A DNA stretch of 64,000 nucleotides from Girardinichthys multiradiatus (Eukaryota; Chordata; Actinopteri; Cyprinodontiformes; Goodeidae), in assembly GCF_021462225.1 (NCBI RefSeq), contig NC_061801.1:8428125-8492124 (forward strand), read 5' to 3'. Under the pieces are notes generated by a model. The model saw nothing but the letters and a program-made list of their open reading frames with translations. It did no database searches and was not told where the DNA came from. The first letter of the stretch is position 1; every line of letters starts with the position of its first letter. Made by a program: the position numbers and the translations under genes. Of the stretch, positions 49,826-61,949 are shown piece by piece.

Positions 49826-51925
49826 ATTCAGTTTTATTTATACAGGACCAATACACAATACTTGTCATCTCAAGGCACTTTACAAAGTCAATTCAATCAA
49901 ATACAGATTTCAAGTCAGGTACATACATTCCATTTAATCCTAACTTTCAAACAGTGCAATAAATTCAGTTATTTATTTAAATTGGTTAAAAGAAATGTCC
50001 TATCTAAGGAAACCCAGCAGATTGCATCGAATCAGTGACTTGCAGTTTCACTCCTCCTGGATTAGCATGTAGAGACAGTGGACAGTCGCTGTCATTGACT
50101 TTGCAGCATCCCTCATACTGAGCATGCATGTATGAGTATGAAAGAGAGCACATAAAGTTATTATTAGTAGTTGGTGACAGTAAAAGCTCAGTCAGTAGCT
50201 ATGTCTAGGAGAAAGATGGGGTTAAACACTGAAAGACGGGGCCAAGTGTATCATCGGTAGAAGGTGATCATTAAGTTGTTGGCAGCAGAAGTTTGACCGA
50301 TGTCCCCCTCCAGGAAGGTGTCACAGGTAGACACAGAGTCAGGCCAGGTGTAGCTTCTAGGAAGAGAAAAGAGGGAGAACATAAAGTTAAAAGCCGAAAT
50401 AACAGCAAATAATGCAAAATTGGAGAGTGGTTTGAGAAGGTAGCAGAGAGAGTGAAAGTGGTCATTATGTCCTCGAGCAGCCTAAGCCTATAGCAACATA
50501 ACTACAGAGATAGCTCAGAATAACCTACGCCACTCTAACTATAAGCTTTATCAAAAGGGAAGGTTTTAAGCCTAGCCTTAAAAGTAGACAGGGTGTCTGC
50601 CTCATGGACCAAAACCGGGAGCTGGTTGCACAGGAGAGGAGCCTGATAACTAAAGGATCTGCCTCCCATTCTACTTCTAGATACACTAGGAACCACCAGT
50701 AAACCTGCAGTCTGAGAATGAAGTGATCTGTTAGGAACATATGGACCAATCAGATCTCTGATGTATGATGGAGCTAGTTCATTAGGGCTTTATATGTGAG
50801 GAGGAGAATATTAAATTCTATTCGGGATTTAACAGGGAGCCAATGATGGGAAGCTAAAATTGGAGAAATATGATCTCTCTTTAATTTTCACCAAAACTCT
50901 TGCTGCAGCATTTTGGATCAGCTGAAGGTTTTTAACTGCATTTTGTGGACATTATGATAGTAAAGAATAACAATAGTCCAGCCTTGAAGTAACAAATGCA
51001 TGGACTAGTTTTTCAACGTCACTCCTGGATAGGATATTTCTAATAATGGCAATGTTCTGGAAGTGAAAGAAGGAAATCCTAGAGACCTGTTTAATATGGG
51101 ATTTAAATGATATGTCCTGGTCGAAAACAACACCAAGGTTTTTTACTTTATTACCAAAGGTCAATTTAATGCCATCCAGATTAAGTGATTGACTGAGCAG
51201 TTTCTTTTTCAAATACTCCGGTCCAAACACGACAACTTCTATCTTGTCTGAGTTTAGAAGCAGTACATTTAAAATCGTCCACGTTTTTATGTCTTCAAGA
51301 CATACTTGTAGTCTATCTAACTGGTTGGACTCATCAGGATTTCTGGATAAGTAAAGCTGAGTATCATCAGCATAACAGGGAAATGTTATCCCATGCTGTT
51401 TGATAATTTGACCTATTGGAAACATGTATATAGTAAAGAGAATTGGCCCAAGTACTGAACCCTGTGGTACTCCACAATTAACCCTTAGGTTTGAAGATGA
51501 TTTATCATTTACATGAACAAACTGGAATCTTTCTGACAAATAAGATTTAAACCAGCCTAGTGCTGTTCCCCCAGTGTATTCCAGCCTTTCTAAGAGAATA
51601 TTGTGATTGACTGTATCAAATGCAGCACTGAGATCTAACAAGACAAGTACAGACACAAGTCCATTATCTGGGGCCATAAGAATATAATTATTGACTTCCA
51701 CCAGAGCTGTTTCAGTGTTATAATGAGCTCTGAAACCTGACTGAAACTCTTCTAACAGATCATTGCTGTGTAAATGCTCACTCATTTGATTAGCAGCTAT
51801 TTTCTCAAGAATTTTAGATGAGAACGGTAGATTGGATATAGGTCTGTAATTTATTAAGTCACATTGATCAAGCGAAGGTCTTAAGTAAAGGTTTAATTAC
51901 AGCTACCTTAAACCCAAAGACCAGA
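49826..51925 (-). mobile_element. 5'-truncated L2-like LINE
   Basis: The 3' end on the minus strand (complement of TCAGTTTTATTTATACAGGACC, ACTTGTCATCTCAAGGCACTTT) is a familiar fish LINE tail. RT coding lies upstream, and no endonuclease region is present. Confidence 0.65.
50952..51840 (-). pseudogene. L2-like reverse transcriptase fragment
   Basis: The open part covers the RT fingers and palm: FQSGFRAHYNTETALVEV, motif A LLDLSAAFDTVNH, GVPQGSVLGPILFTIYM, and motif C CYADDTQLYL. A thumb segment follows (VKNLGVVFDQDISFKSHI). The frame can be read upstream of the first ATG (LPFSSKILEKIAANQ), so the listed start is not biological. It ends early in the C-terminal part, while non-coding LINE sequence continues to 49826. 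Endonuclease is absent. Confidence 0.75.
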
Positions 51926-51929
51926 CGTC

Positions 51930-52130
51930 TTTCTAGGGGCACCTGGCTTTGACTGGTCTACGTTGAAATTGTCCTTTCCACTTCAGGATTATAGTTGGAG
52001 CAGCGCTCAATGGAACATTCAGAAGCTTAGAAATGCAGCTGTAACCATTGCCATTAGTATGTTTTGCAATAGTAAGACCTTTTTGTGAAAGTCTCTTTGC
52101 TTTTACCAGGTTTACCCCTCTGTGCAATAC
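51930..52130 (-). pseudogene. Fragment of a Tc1-like transposase
   Basis: About 65 codons read like the paired-type DNA-binding region of a Tc1 transposase (NGNGYSCISKLLNVPLSAAPTIILKWKGQF). No catalytic part or inverted repeats are seen. Confidence 0.5.
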
Positions 52131-52741
52131 TTTAGTAATAAGAAACCTTCTTACAGGGTATCAATACATTTTAAACCAGCTGATATTGATTTGAACATAT
52201 AAAAGATGCTTTCTAAATGCTGACATTATTCTCTGTGTCATTCCAAGTTTTTACCCTTAACTTTCTTTGTGGAATAATTGGCTTTAATGTCTTATTTTAT
52301 GAGGAGTATTTGATTGTTGCCAACATCTGGTGTGAATTCTGTCATTGTTTTTAAAAGAAATATTTAAACAGAGAAAAACTTGACTTGTTCATTGCTTATC
52401 GTACCTGCTTTAAAACTTGAATATTCCACATAGAAACTAGTTAAAAATATGAATTATGCGGCAAACTGGAAACAATCGTAGAAAAGCAAGATGGAGACAT
52501 AAAAGATACCAAGTGGAAAGACTAAAATGGTTTCAGTATATGTTGAGAATAAGTGAATAGATCATGACATAAATCAACAGACATAAGATGCAACAATGCA
52601 AAATAAAAGGATAAGAATAAATGGTAATTAAATCAAAGAATTTAATGTAACCAAAGCACCTAAATATATCTTTATTAAAAAATGACTCAGTCCAGGCTGA
52701 AGTCAAAAAACTTTCTAATATGCAAGATGTGTTTCCTGCAG
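52131..52741. other. Gene-free stretch before the zinc-finger exon
   Basis: AT-rich, no motif recognised. It ends with a good acceptor, TGTGTTTCCTGCAG at 52728-52741. Confidence 0.45.
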
Positions 52742-53886
52742 ATGTTAAGCAGATGCTGATGGTTAAAGAAGCAGCTCCTGCAGACCCCAGGCCTTGTGCT
52801 GGCCTACACGACCGAAAGCCCCACCACATAAAGGAGGAACAGGAGGAGGTCTACACCAGTCTGGGGGGAGAGCGGCTCAATGGGAAGGAGGAGATTGATG
52901 CCATCAGGTTTCCAGTCACTGCTACTCCCATAAAGAGTGAGGATGATAAACAGTCCCCTCTGCTCTCACAGCTTTATCAAGACCAAATTAAAGGTAGAGC
53001 GCTTCCAGAAGACATCGATGGAGGAGAAGAATCCATTAAGATACAAGATCGTGGACATGGTTCCATTTCCTCAGAAAAGGATGAAAAGTCCGATGATGTA
53101 AAGCACCCAGTCTCTGAGCTCAAACACTTGTCAGACTCTGGACTGAAATCTAAGGACATGGACAATGACTTGAAGGACAGCAGAGTTCCTGAGTCTGATG
53201 GAAACATTAACAAAACTTTTAGCTCGCCTGAGTTTGCTGAACAATTGGTTCACCGTGGCTTTCTTCAGAAAGACATAAGTTCAGAAATGGGATCTTTAAG
53301 CTCACTGGATAGGAAGAAATGTTTCACAGAGAAGAAAAATGTGGCATCGCCAAGGAAAGTTCAGACTGGAGTGAAGTTTAGCTGTGAAGACTGTGGTAAA
53401 ACCTTTATTGGAAAATGCACTTTAAACATGCATAAGAGAATCCACACTGGAGAGAGACCTTTCTGTTGTGATCTATGTGGACAAAGATTTAGCATAAAAG
53501 GAAGTTTAAACAGACACATGAGAATCCACACTGGACAGAAACCTTTCTGTTGTGATCTATGTGGACAAAGATTTAGCTAAAAAGGACATTTAAACACACA
53601 CATGAGAATCCACACTGGACAGAAAGCTTTCTGTTGTGATCTATGTGGACAAAGATTTAGCCGAAAAGAAAGTTTAAATGAACACATGAGCATCCACACT
53701 GGAGATAGACCTTTCTGTTGTGATCTATGTGGACAAAGATTTAACATAAAAGGAAATTTAAACAGACACTTGAGAATCCACACTGAACAGAAACATTTCT
53801 GTTGTGATCTATGTGGACAAAGTTTTAGCCAAAAAGGAAGTTTAAAAAAACACATGAGAATCCACACTAGAAAGGAGAAGGGCTAA
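52742..53886 (+). pseudogene. C2H2 zinc-finger gene, last exon, stop in finger 3
   Basis: The exon follows an acceptor and begins in phase 1 (AT GTT AAG CAG). It shows the fish ZNF layout: [12 protein letters not shown], then [19 protein letters not shown], acidic linkers, and fingers from about 53380. Fingers 1 and 2 are complete (CEDCGKTF...[22 protein letters not shown]). Finger 3 is cut by TAA at 53578-53580, where sister fingers have CAA, CGA or ATA. The same frame then continues through the rest of finger 3 and fingers 4-6 to a second stop at 53884-53886. One base change could explain the early stop. It may be a pseudogene, or encode a short protein with two fingers. Upstream exons are not found. 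Confidence 0.78.
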
Positions 53887-53889
53887 GGT

Positions 53890-54123
53890 TTGAATGCTCA
53901 AACATATTACGGTCGCTGTAAAATTTGTGTTGTGAAGTGCAAGGCCAGTGGGGGGAATACTTCTAATCTGAGGAAACACCTAGTTAAGCATCAGATTTAC
54001 GTCGAGACTGAAGAATGCACAATTTTTGTCAGCCGCAGATATATGGCTACAACTTCTGCATTCAACACCACTAACACGCCTGCTTATGGATGTAATTTAT
54101 GCATTAAATTTGTGCCTTATTAA
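53890..54123 (+). pseudogene. BED-type zinc finger fragment
   Basis: The frame reads CKICVVKCKASGGNTSNLRKHLVKH, the core of a BED finger as in hAT transposases and ZBED genes, starting four bases after the zinc-finger exon's second stop. The rest (to residue 77) is not recognisable. It is probably a hAT/ZBED remnant that landed beside the C2H2 exon. Confidence 0.55.
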
Positions 54124-55105
54124 GAAAACAAAATCTTCGTAGTTAAGGGTTTTCATGTTGAAGAAATGTTTGAAACATCTGATTCTCACCAAAAGCAACA
54201 AAACTTTGAAGGAACACATAGTTATGTAGTAAACAAAAAAATGTGAAATAACAAAACAAATTTATATTTTATATTACAGCTTTATTTTAGATTTACAGCT
54301 TCAATAAAAGCTATAATTTTTCCATTTTAGATTCTTCCAATTAGCCTCCCTTTGCTGTGATTACTGCTTTGCTCTCGTGGCGTTCTGTCCATGATCTTTA
54401 TGAGGTGGTTCCCCTGAAATGGTTTTCCAAAGAGTCTTGAAAGAACTTACCAGAGGTTCATTGAGAGACGGCCAAAGGTTAATGTTTAAGTCATCACAGC
54501 AAAGGGCGACTACTTTAAGGAATCTAAAATATAAAACATATTTCAAGCTCTTTTACAATTTTTTATTTGCTACATAAATCCATGTTTGTTCATTCACAGT
54601 TTTGATGCGTTTAGTGAGAATCTGCGCACAATGGAAATTGTTATAAACAAAGAAAATTGAAAGAGAAAGTGGTTTTCAATTTTTTGACCGGTAGTGTATG
54701 TTGAATGGAAAATCTGAGATTTTATTTTATAACATTTTAATATCACATAACACACACAAAAGTACTGAAAACTGGTACCAGGAGTACCGTTATCAATTCC
54801 CAGGTACCGAGTATTGGTACCGTATCTGTTCAAATGTGAAAGGTACCCATCCCTAGTCAGGAGAGGGTGATCAGACTGCATTTAGATGTCTTGTCATTTT
54901 CCAAATAAATATATTTTGGAGCGTTACCGTTTTTTGCCATAGTCAATGTATCTCAACAATATTCTCAGCCCACACATTGCTCCTATGGCACAACGATTGC
55001 ATGTCGTTTTTATGCCAACAGCAGCTTTTTTGTATAATATAGGTGACGCAGAAAATCCTTCAAAGGCAACCGTATGTCGTGCTGTCAGGAATGTTACTGT
55101 TGTAC
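54124..55105. other. Gene-free stretch
   Basis: At 54775-54860 the phrase GGTACCGAGTATTGGTACCG ... GGTACCCATCCCTAG resembles a hAT-type repeat end. No gene. Confidence 0.4.
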
Positions 55106-55109
55106 TTAA

Positions 55110-56075
55110 CTCTTTATGACCGGCGGGAGCGCCGGCGCTTCCGTTTGCATATCTATTTTTAAACGCCTGTAGAATTGCGACCAAATAAGCTTGAAAAATA
55201 CCTTTTTTTGCGAATGAAACAGGAGAGTTCAACTTAAATATTCTACTCACCACGTGTCTCAGAGCACAGTTTTTATTTTCCAGAAACTGTCGAGAAATCC
55301 AGTAAAAAAATCGCAAAAAACAAACATTAAAATCCAGACCAAAGTGTACTTCCTACATCGGAATATGCGTGATGACATCGGTGGATGAACTATCAAACGG
55401 TGTTCTTTCACACCAATGTCCGCAACAACTGGAAGTGATGTCATTTCCCGGGTGATTTTTCCCGGGAGTGATCTTTTTTTTTTCCCTGTAGTTGTAGTTT
55501 TTTTGCGGTAAACTTCGCTCACAATTTCACTTTCATTTTCGTTGTTTTTGGCACTTTTTATTGTTTGACGATGGTCTTATGTACATATGTGTGCTCATAG
55601 GTATCTGGCAAACTTAGAGATTTAATTACACTTCTGTAAATAGTTTATATTGATGTACATATTACGTTTTTCTCAAACTGTTAACAATGTACATTTTATG
55701 TTCGTTTCTGTCTATGTTCATAAAGTGTATTTCAAAAATGAAGTTATGGAAACAGTCCAAATAAATGTCCTGTTGTTTGAAAGGGTTTTGTGCAACCTTT
55801 TTATATTGTAATATTTGAGGGATACAGCTATGAGATTTCTGTATTTAGAAAAATATGTGCAAAAAAAACCGATTTTAATTTTTCTGGTGCTTAATTGCAC
55901 TTTTTGCAATTTACTTACTTAATATGGAGTTATTATATTCAAAATATTAAAATTTAGGATGTAAGGGTTGTATTGATGTATAGCAAATTGAAATGCTCCA
56001 AAGAAATGGCTCTACAGCATGTACAACTGTAAAAATATGCTCTGGCGAACGTGTTCTATGGTAGGTCATAAAGGG
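55110..56075. mobile_element. piggyBac-like non-autonomous element (966 bp)
   Basis: The ends are CTCTTTATGACC and GGTCATAAAGGG, inverted repeats of about 12 bp, and both sides carry TTAA (55106-55109, 56076-56079), the piggyBac target. The interior is AT-rich with no transposase; short minus-strand frames are chance. Confidence 0.65.
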
Positions 56076-56079
56076 TTAA

Positions 56080-57605
56080 ACTGTTACTGTACAGCAGAGG
56101 TGCCCATGATGTCGATTACAAACATTCAGTGAAGTCGGGTTGTCCTCCTTAGCAGAGTGTTGCGTGTCCATACCTGTCACACAGGACACCAGGGTTTAAT
56201 TCTGTGTAAAAAGTGTAATTCTGGTTTATGTCATCAGACATACATAGCTTAGGTTTAGTTCAAGTTTAACTGTGATTCTAGATGGGAGCAACCACCACTC
56301 CCTAACACACAGACACACAAGAATAATAAAAGAAGAATTTTACAGAACCGCAGGTATCAGTGAAAGCAGTAATTTAGTCGGTATCACATTATGAGACTTC
56401 AAGCATTATCTATTTATATGTTTCTGGGTTTCCAGGCATCATTCACTGCATACATGACAGTTACATTAACTGCTCCTTCACTGAATGAAGGAGATTGTTT
56501 TGTTTTATATTATATTGCACAGTTTATCATCTGCTCAACAAGTGTTAACATTGATTCTGTCATCTGACTATGGTGCATCTCATTTAATTAACCTGAGTAT
56601 GCTTTGTTGATAACCACACAGTTTGTTCAAATGTAAATTTAATGTTTCCTGGGTTTTATTCTCCTTTACTATACAGCCTCTTCAAACTTTTTGTGACCCC
56701 GATTGGTTCTTATAGTCTATTCTGGTAACTTTTTCAATGGATGTATGAACCTGGATGCTTTTATTGCCTTTTACTTTGTTTCTGACACACCCAAATTTCC
56801 CCCATTGTAGGACAATAAAGGATTTTCTACCCTATTCTGTATTAAATACTTATTTATTAAAATGTAGTTGACATAGCATTTGAGAAGATCATGTATGATG
56901 CAGCCCACATTATTAACAATGTCTGGGTCTGTGCTAGAGGCTGACATTTTTTCGGGAGTCCCACGGGTCACGAGATTCCCGCGGGACGGGAGACAGCATC
57001 AGTAAAGATCACGTGATTGGGACGGTACAGGATAAAAAATGAACTGGAGCAGACGGGAGCGGGAGCTAATCAATAGGAGGGAAAACAAACTAGGATCAAT
57101 TGTCCTTGGAAATGTACAACTGAGACTTTTTTTAGTTTTTTTCCAAGAAGCATTTACTATAATGCGAGTTAAACGAACTACACGACCCACAAGCCAACAG
57201 TGCTTCTGCTCGATGTTTTCCACCTGCGTTCAGGATGGAGGGAGCAAACGCAGGTGGAGAACCGGACGTGGTAAAATTGGATTTGCAACGTAAAGTCAGA
57301 ATTAAGGACTTATCTGTTAAACTCATAGAGCTGACAGGAAAGTCGCAAATATTACAGAACTTCAGGAGAGTTGAATGTAGCGGTGTTAACACGCAGTCTG
57401 CAGTTTATAAAATGTGTTTAGTTGTAATCAAGTTCACCAGTGATTAAGGAACACTTGTAAGGCAGATTCTGGATTGAATCAGCCCTGCATCTCTTCATTC
57501 GTCAAACCAAAAGTACCATCATATGTCAAGTCTCATCTGACCAACAAAACTGCTCCATGTGCACTAAAGATTTAAGAGCTTTTGCCACAGTTGAGGGGAA
57601 AGGTA
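56080..57605. other. Gene-free stretch with a hAT-like end
   Basis: At 56935-57060, TAGAGGCTGACA then GGGAGTCCC...CGCGGGACGGGAG resembles, in inverse, the end at 61790-61946 (GGGAGTGGGAG...CACCCTCTA). A 70-codon frame at 57235-57447 (MEGANAGGEPDVVKL) is possibly a small exon of such an element. No gene established. Confidence 0.4.
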
Positions 57606-57609
57606 CGGA

Positions 57610-58265
57610 GCCTGCGAGGGGACATGGGGGAATTTAGAATTTTTTTTTTTTTTTTTGCGTCCCCACGCAATACTTTTGCGTTTGGCATTTTGGAACAGCA
57701 GCACAGATGACAAACTGCTCACAAAACAAACAACGCTCATATGGCATTGGTATGGATTATTTGTCGTATGCAGGTTAACACGCAGTCAACAATGCGATTA
57801 AATGCTTAGGATAAGAAGAACCGTTCAAATCACGATAAAAACAAAAGCACTAATGGCGTACAACAAAAAGTACACATCATGCAGCAGCAATAAGCAAACA
57901 AAGTGTCACAGATGTGGTTTCGTGCAGCATTATTGTCCAGAGTTCAGTAGTTTGACAGCTTGTGGATAAAAACTGTCTTTTAGTCTGATTGAAGATCATT
58001 TTATTTAAGGCCGATTTCAAAATAAAACTCAATAAATCTCAAAACGGTGTAGTGTTTGTTTCATATTTGCAGTTATCTGGTTTGGAAACTATCCCACAAA
58101 GTATTGCGAAATAACACAAAGACTATTGTGTGAGAACGCAAAAAGTATTGCATGAGAACGCAAAAAGTATTGTGAGCGAACACAAAAGTATTGCGAGATA
58201 ACGCAAAGACTATTGCGTGCGGACGCAAAAGAGAAAAAATTCCCCCACGTCCCCTCGCGGACTCA
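57610..58265. mobile_element. Non-autonomous DNA element with GC-rich inverted repeats
   Basis: The left end, GCCTGCGAGGGGACATGGGG then TTTTGCGTCCCCACGCAATAC, is matched in complement at the right (58190-58262). Inside the right half a unit like GAGAACGCAAAAAGTATTG repeats four or more times. No coding and no certain target duplication. Superfamily unknown. Confidence 0.6.
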
Positions 58266-58569
58266 AGGGAAGATATTAAATAAATATGTTGAGAAATAGA
58301 AAAAAATTGAATGTACCATTTAATGTACAATTTATTTAATACATCATTAAATATTAAGTGTACCACTAATTACATCATGTCATCTTTAAAATTATACTTA
58401 ATTATTCAGTGGCACATTTCATGATATAATGGTACATTTATTGTTTCTAATGATGTGTTAAATAAATAAATGGTACATTTAATTTAATAGCACATTTAAT
58501 GTTACATTTCATTCATGTTACATTTACTTCACTTATGGGACATTCCAAGATGGCGCCGACGATGGCAGC

Positions 58570-60141
58570 CTCGGAGCTTCGCTCTCTCTTTGTTTTTGTA
58601 TTTTGTGTGTTTTTATGTTTTTCGAGCCACAGCTCTGTGGTGTCAGGCCACAATCCTGTGGTCTCATTCAGTAGAGAGGAACTTCTCAACATCAGAGAGT
58701 CCTCTCTTGGGATTTTTTCACCATCTTTCATCGATCCGAGGTTCACTGAGCTCCTGGCAAGCCGAGCTGCGGCACTATACGGGATACTGTGCCGAAAGCG
58801 TCGAAGGGGAAAGCGTGCTGGCGCGCTGGTAAAGCTCCGCAAAAGAGGACTTTGCACACCACCGGTAAAAACTCAGACCTCCGCGGATTAGCGGTTCTCT
58901 GCTTCACCGAGACATGGCTGAGTGAAAACATCCCGGACCGCGCACTTCTGATGCCGAGCTTTCAGTTGTTCAGAGCGGATCGCAGCGCGGAGCTATCGGG
59001 GAAGAGGCGAGGAGGCGGAATCTGCTTTTATATAAATGAAGGTTGGTGCAGAGATGTAAAAGTGCTGGGAAAAACCAGTAGCCCGGATCTTGAGTCATTT
59101 TCCATAATCTGTAAACCGTTTTATTCACCGAGAGAGTTTTCCTCGTTTATAATAATTGGCTCATATTTTCCACCGCATGGCTGCACTTCTGCCGCGGAAA
59201 AACATCTTGCTGAGCTGATTACAGACGTGGAGAAAAAATACACGGACTCTTTCATCATAATACTGGGAGATTTTGACAGAGCAAACCTCTCCCATGAACT
59301 CCCCAAATACAGACAGCATATTAAGTGTCCCACCAGAGACCAAAACACACTGGACCATTGTTACAAAGCTTTAAAGGACTCATATCATGCTGTTACCAGG
59401 GCTGCTCTGGGTTTTTTGGATCATTATCTAATCCACCTCATCCCAACCTACAGACAGAGACTAAAAGCTTACAAACCCAAGGTTCACACTGTTAAGAAGT
59501 GGACTGAGGAATCAAAGCAGATGCTACAGGCCTGCTTTGAATGCACAGACTGGACTGTTTTTGAATCTTCAGCCACTGACTTAAACCAACTAACTGATGT
59601 GGTGACATCATACATCAGTTTCTGTGAGGACATGTGTGTGCAGACCAAGACCTTCTGCACCTTTGGGAATAACAAGCCATGGTTTACTCCACACCTCAGG
59701 AATCTGCGTCGGGAAAAGGAAGAAGCTCACAGCAGTGGAGATTGGGCGCGGTACAGGCAGGCCAGGAACAGACTTACAAAGGAGATCAAAGCAGCCAAGA
59801 GAAGCTACAGTGAGAAGCTTAAGAACAACCTTTCTACTGGTGACACTTCAGCTGTATGGACCGGTCTGAGAAACCTGACTACCTATAGGAGCCCCGCCAC
59901 TCATCCTGAACAGAGTCGTCTCCTGGCCAACCGTCTGAATGGCTTCTACTGCAAACATGACAAGAAGCCATTCACACCTCAAATCATCCCCTCCACATCC
60001 CATTCAGGAACCCGTAAAACAACCAACCCCCTACCTTCAGATCCTCTGACTGCACTAAAGATCTGCGAGGAAGATGTAAACAGGCTCTTTCAGCGCATGA
60101 AAACAAAAAAAGCTGGACGTACGCCAGGATCCTGTTTGTAG
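58570..60141 (+). pseudogene. LINE endonuclease region, frameshifted
   Basis: An N-terminal part (58570-58860) with SREELLNIRESSLG and RKRRRGKRAGALVKLRKRG is followed in another frame by CFTETWLSENIPDRALL (from about 58900). The segment that should join them, holding the first endonuclease motif, is missing. Further on are RGGGICFYINEGWC, IILGDFDRANL and LDHYLIHLIPTYRQ. The D of the LDHY position replaces the usual SDH. After a basic linker the frame ends at TAG 60139-60141, just past FQRMKTKKAG. Confidence 0.75.
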
Positions 60142-61079
60142 ACTTGAGCTCGGCCTTCAACACCATCATACCAGACATCTTCCACCAGAAGCTCACCCAG
60201 CTCAACGTCCCAGCCTCCACCTGTCAGTGGATCAACAGCTTCCTGACGGACCGACAGCAGCAGGTGAGACTGGGGAGCATCTTCTCCCGATCCAGATCAA
60301 TAAGTACTGGTGCCCCCCAGGGGTGTGTTCTATCCCCACTCCTCTTCTCCCTGTACACAAATGACTGCACCTCAGCGGACTCGTCTGTGAAACCCCTTAC
60401 GTTTGCAGATGACACCACTGTCATTGGACTGATCCAGGATAGTGATGAGTCTGCATACAGACAGCAGGTGGATCGGCTGGTACATTGGTGCGGTCAGAAC
60501 TACCTTGAACTCAACCCACTCAAGACTGTGGAAATGGTGGTAGACTTTCGGAGAACACCACCCCCATACACCCCCCTCAACATCCTCAACAACACTGTAT
60601 CGGCCGTGGACCACTTCAGGTTCTTAGGAACCACCATCTCTGAGGACCTGAGATGGTCTTCACACATAGACACTGTTCGAAAGAAGGCCCAGCAGAGACT
60701 GTACTTCCTGAGGCAACTCAAGAAGTTCAACCTTCCACAGGAGCTGTTGGTCATCTTCTACACTGCCATCATTCAGTCTGTCCTGTCTTCATCCATCTCA
60801 GTGTGGTTTGGCTCATCCACAAAAAAGGACAGGTGCAGACTGCAACGAATAATCAGGAATGAAGGGAGAATAATCAGGGCTGACCTTCCCTCCATCCAGG
60901 ACTTATACAGGTCTAGTGTCAGGAAAAGAGCTGCTAAAATCTCTGCAGACCCCACACACCCTGCACACAAACTGTTCAGAGCTTTACCTTCAGGCCGCCG
61001 CTGCAGAGCACTGTTTACTAAAACCAGCCGCCACAGAGACAGTTTCTTCCCCCAGGCTGTTTCTCTGTTGAACATTTAA
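60117..61079 (+). pseudogene. LINE reverse transcriptase, N-terminal blocks deleted
   Basis: The frame opens at 60117 (TYARILFVDLSSAFNTIIP, motif A) directly after the linker of the endonuclease frame. Roughly 100 or more residues that normally carry the first RT blocks are absent, and the frame changes. Motif B (STGAPQGCVLSPLLFSLY), motif C (FADDTTVIG) and the thumb (FRFLGTTISEDLRWSSHI, KKAQQRLYFLRQLKKF) are intact up to a normal C-terminus. The catalytic aspartates are present but the enzyme cannot be made as one protein. Confidence 0.8.
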
Positions 61080-61262
61080 TAGAGTACAAAACAACAGCAT
61101 ACAGATGTTGCAAATGCACCTTTTCATTATATATGTGTATATTGTACATTATAATTATGTATATTCTGTAATGCAAAAACAAAACCAAAGCGCAAAGTGT
61201 ACCGGAGTCAAATTCCTTGTTTGTATGTATAAACTTGGCAGTAAAGCTGATTCTGATTTATT

Positions 61263-61949
61263 TATTTAATGATGATTTTATTGTATTAAATTTGTCCAGT
61301 TTGACCCTCCATTCTTGATGCCTGTATAGGAGGTCATGTCAGAATTTGAATCAGGTGAGCTGAAGCAGACACACATCTAAAACTTGCAGGGAAGGGGTCC
61401 CTGAGGACCAGGGCTGTGAACCATTGGGGTACAGTTTCTAAATTGTGAAGGTAATGCCTTTTTGCCCTTTTGTTCAACAAGTACAGTTCTCTTGCTAGGT
61501 ACATTTGTCTTTTGTTTCAGCAATTTGAAACATAGAAGTAATGTCATTGTTCAAAGGAAACAATCACTTAAGAAATGAGTAAAATACAACTAGGTACATT
61601 TTGTTTATTCAGCTAAGATAGACATGGTCTGTTTCCTTGTTTGATATTTTATTATTTCTTCATTATTATTCTTTTTACTTTAACTGCAGTTTTCTACAGC
61701 TAAAAACAGGGACCTAACTGGTCCTTCAAAGAAAGAAATTTCCAAAAGACTAAATGAAGAAAACAAAAATGGGAGTCACAGGAGTGGGAGTCGTTCTAAA
61801 TGGGAGTGGGAGTCAATTTACCAGGAGTGGGACGGGACAGGATTTTTTTTCGTTATGCTGGCCTAGGATTGGGATGGGACAAGACATTTTTCTATGGGAG
61901 CGGGATGGTACAGGAGAGAAAATCCACTCCCGTGTCACCCTCTAGTGTG
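61263..61949. other. Gene-free stretch ending in a hAT-like terminus
   Basis: At 61350-61430 there is the ACACATCTAAAACTTGCAGG repeat phrase. From 61770 repeated GGGAGTGGGA and GGGATGGGACA motifs lead to CACCCTCTA at 61938-61946, where the truncated LTR of the right arm begins. Confidence 0.45.

Larger units (their letters stand above)
58546..61262 (+). mobile_element. Near-full-span L2/Rex1-like LINE with internal deletions
   Basis: It begins CAAGATGGCGCCGACGATGG, a usual fish LINE start, and ends CAGTAAAGCTGATTCTGATT, a usual tail. The endonuclease and RT regions are both present but damaged. It lies inside the right-hand repeat cluster and is on the opposite strand from the LINE at 1656-2993; their RT motifs are related but distinct. 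Confidence 0.75.

Noticed and set aside
54924..55522. Overlapping minus-strand frames of 87-130 codons
   Set aside because: They cross the left boundary of the piggyBac-like element and have no motif.
57900..58265. CRISPR-like array from the repeated GAGAACGCAAAAAGTATTG units
   Set aside because: Units are adjacent and imperfect, without spacers, and lie inside a DNA element of a vertebrate genome.
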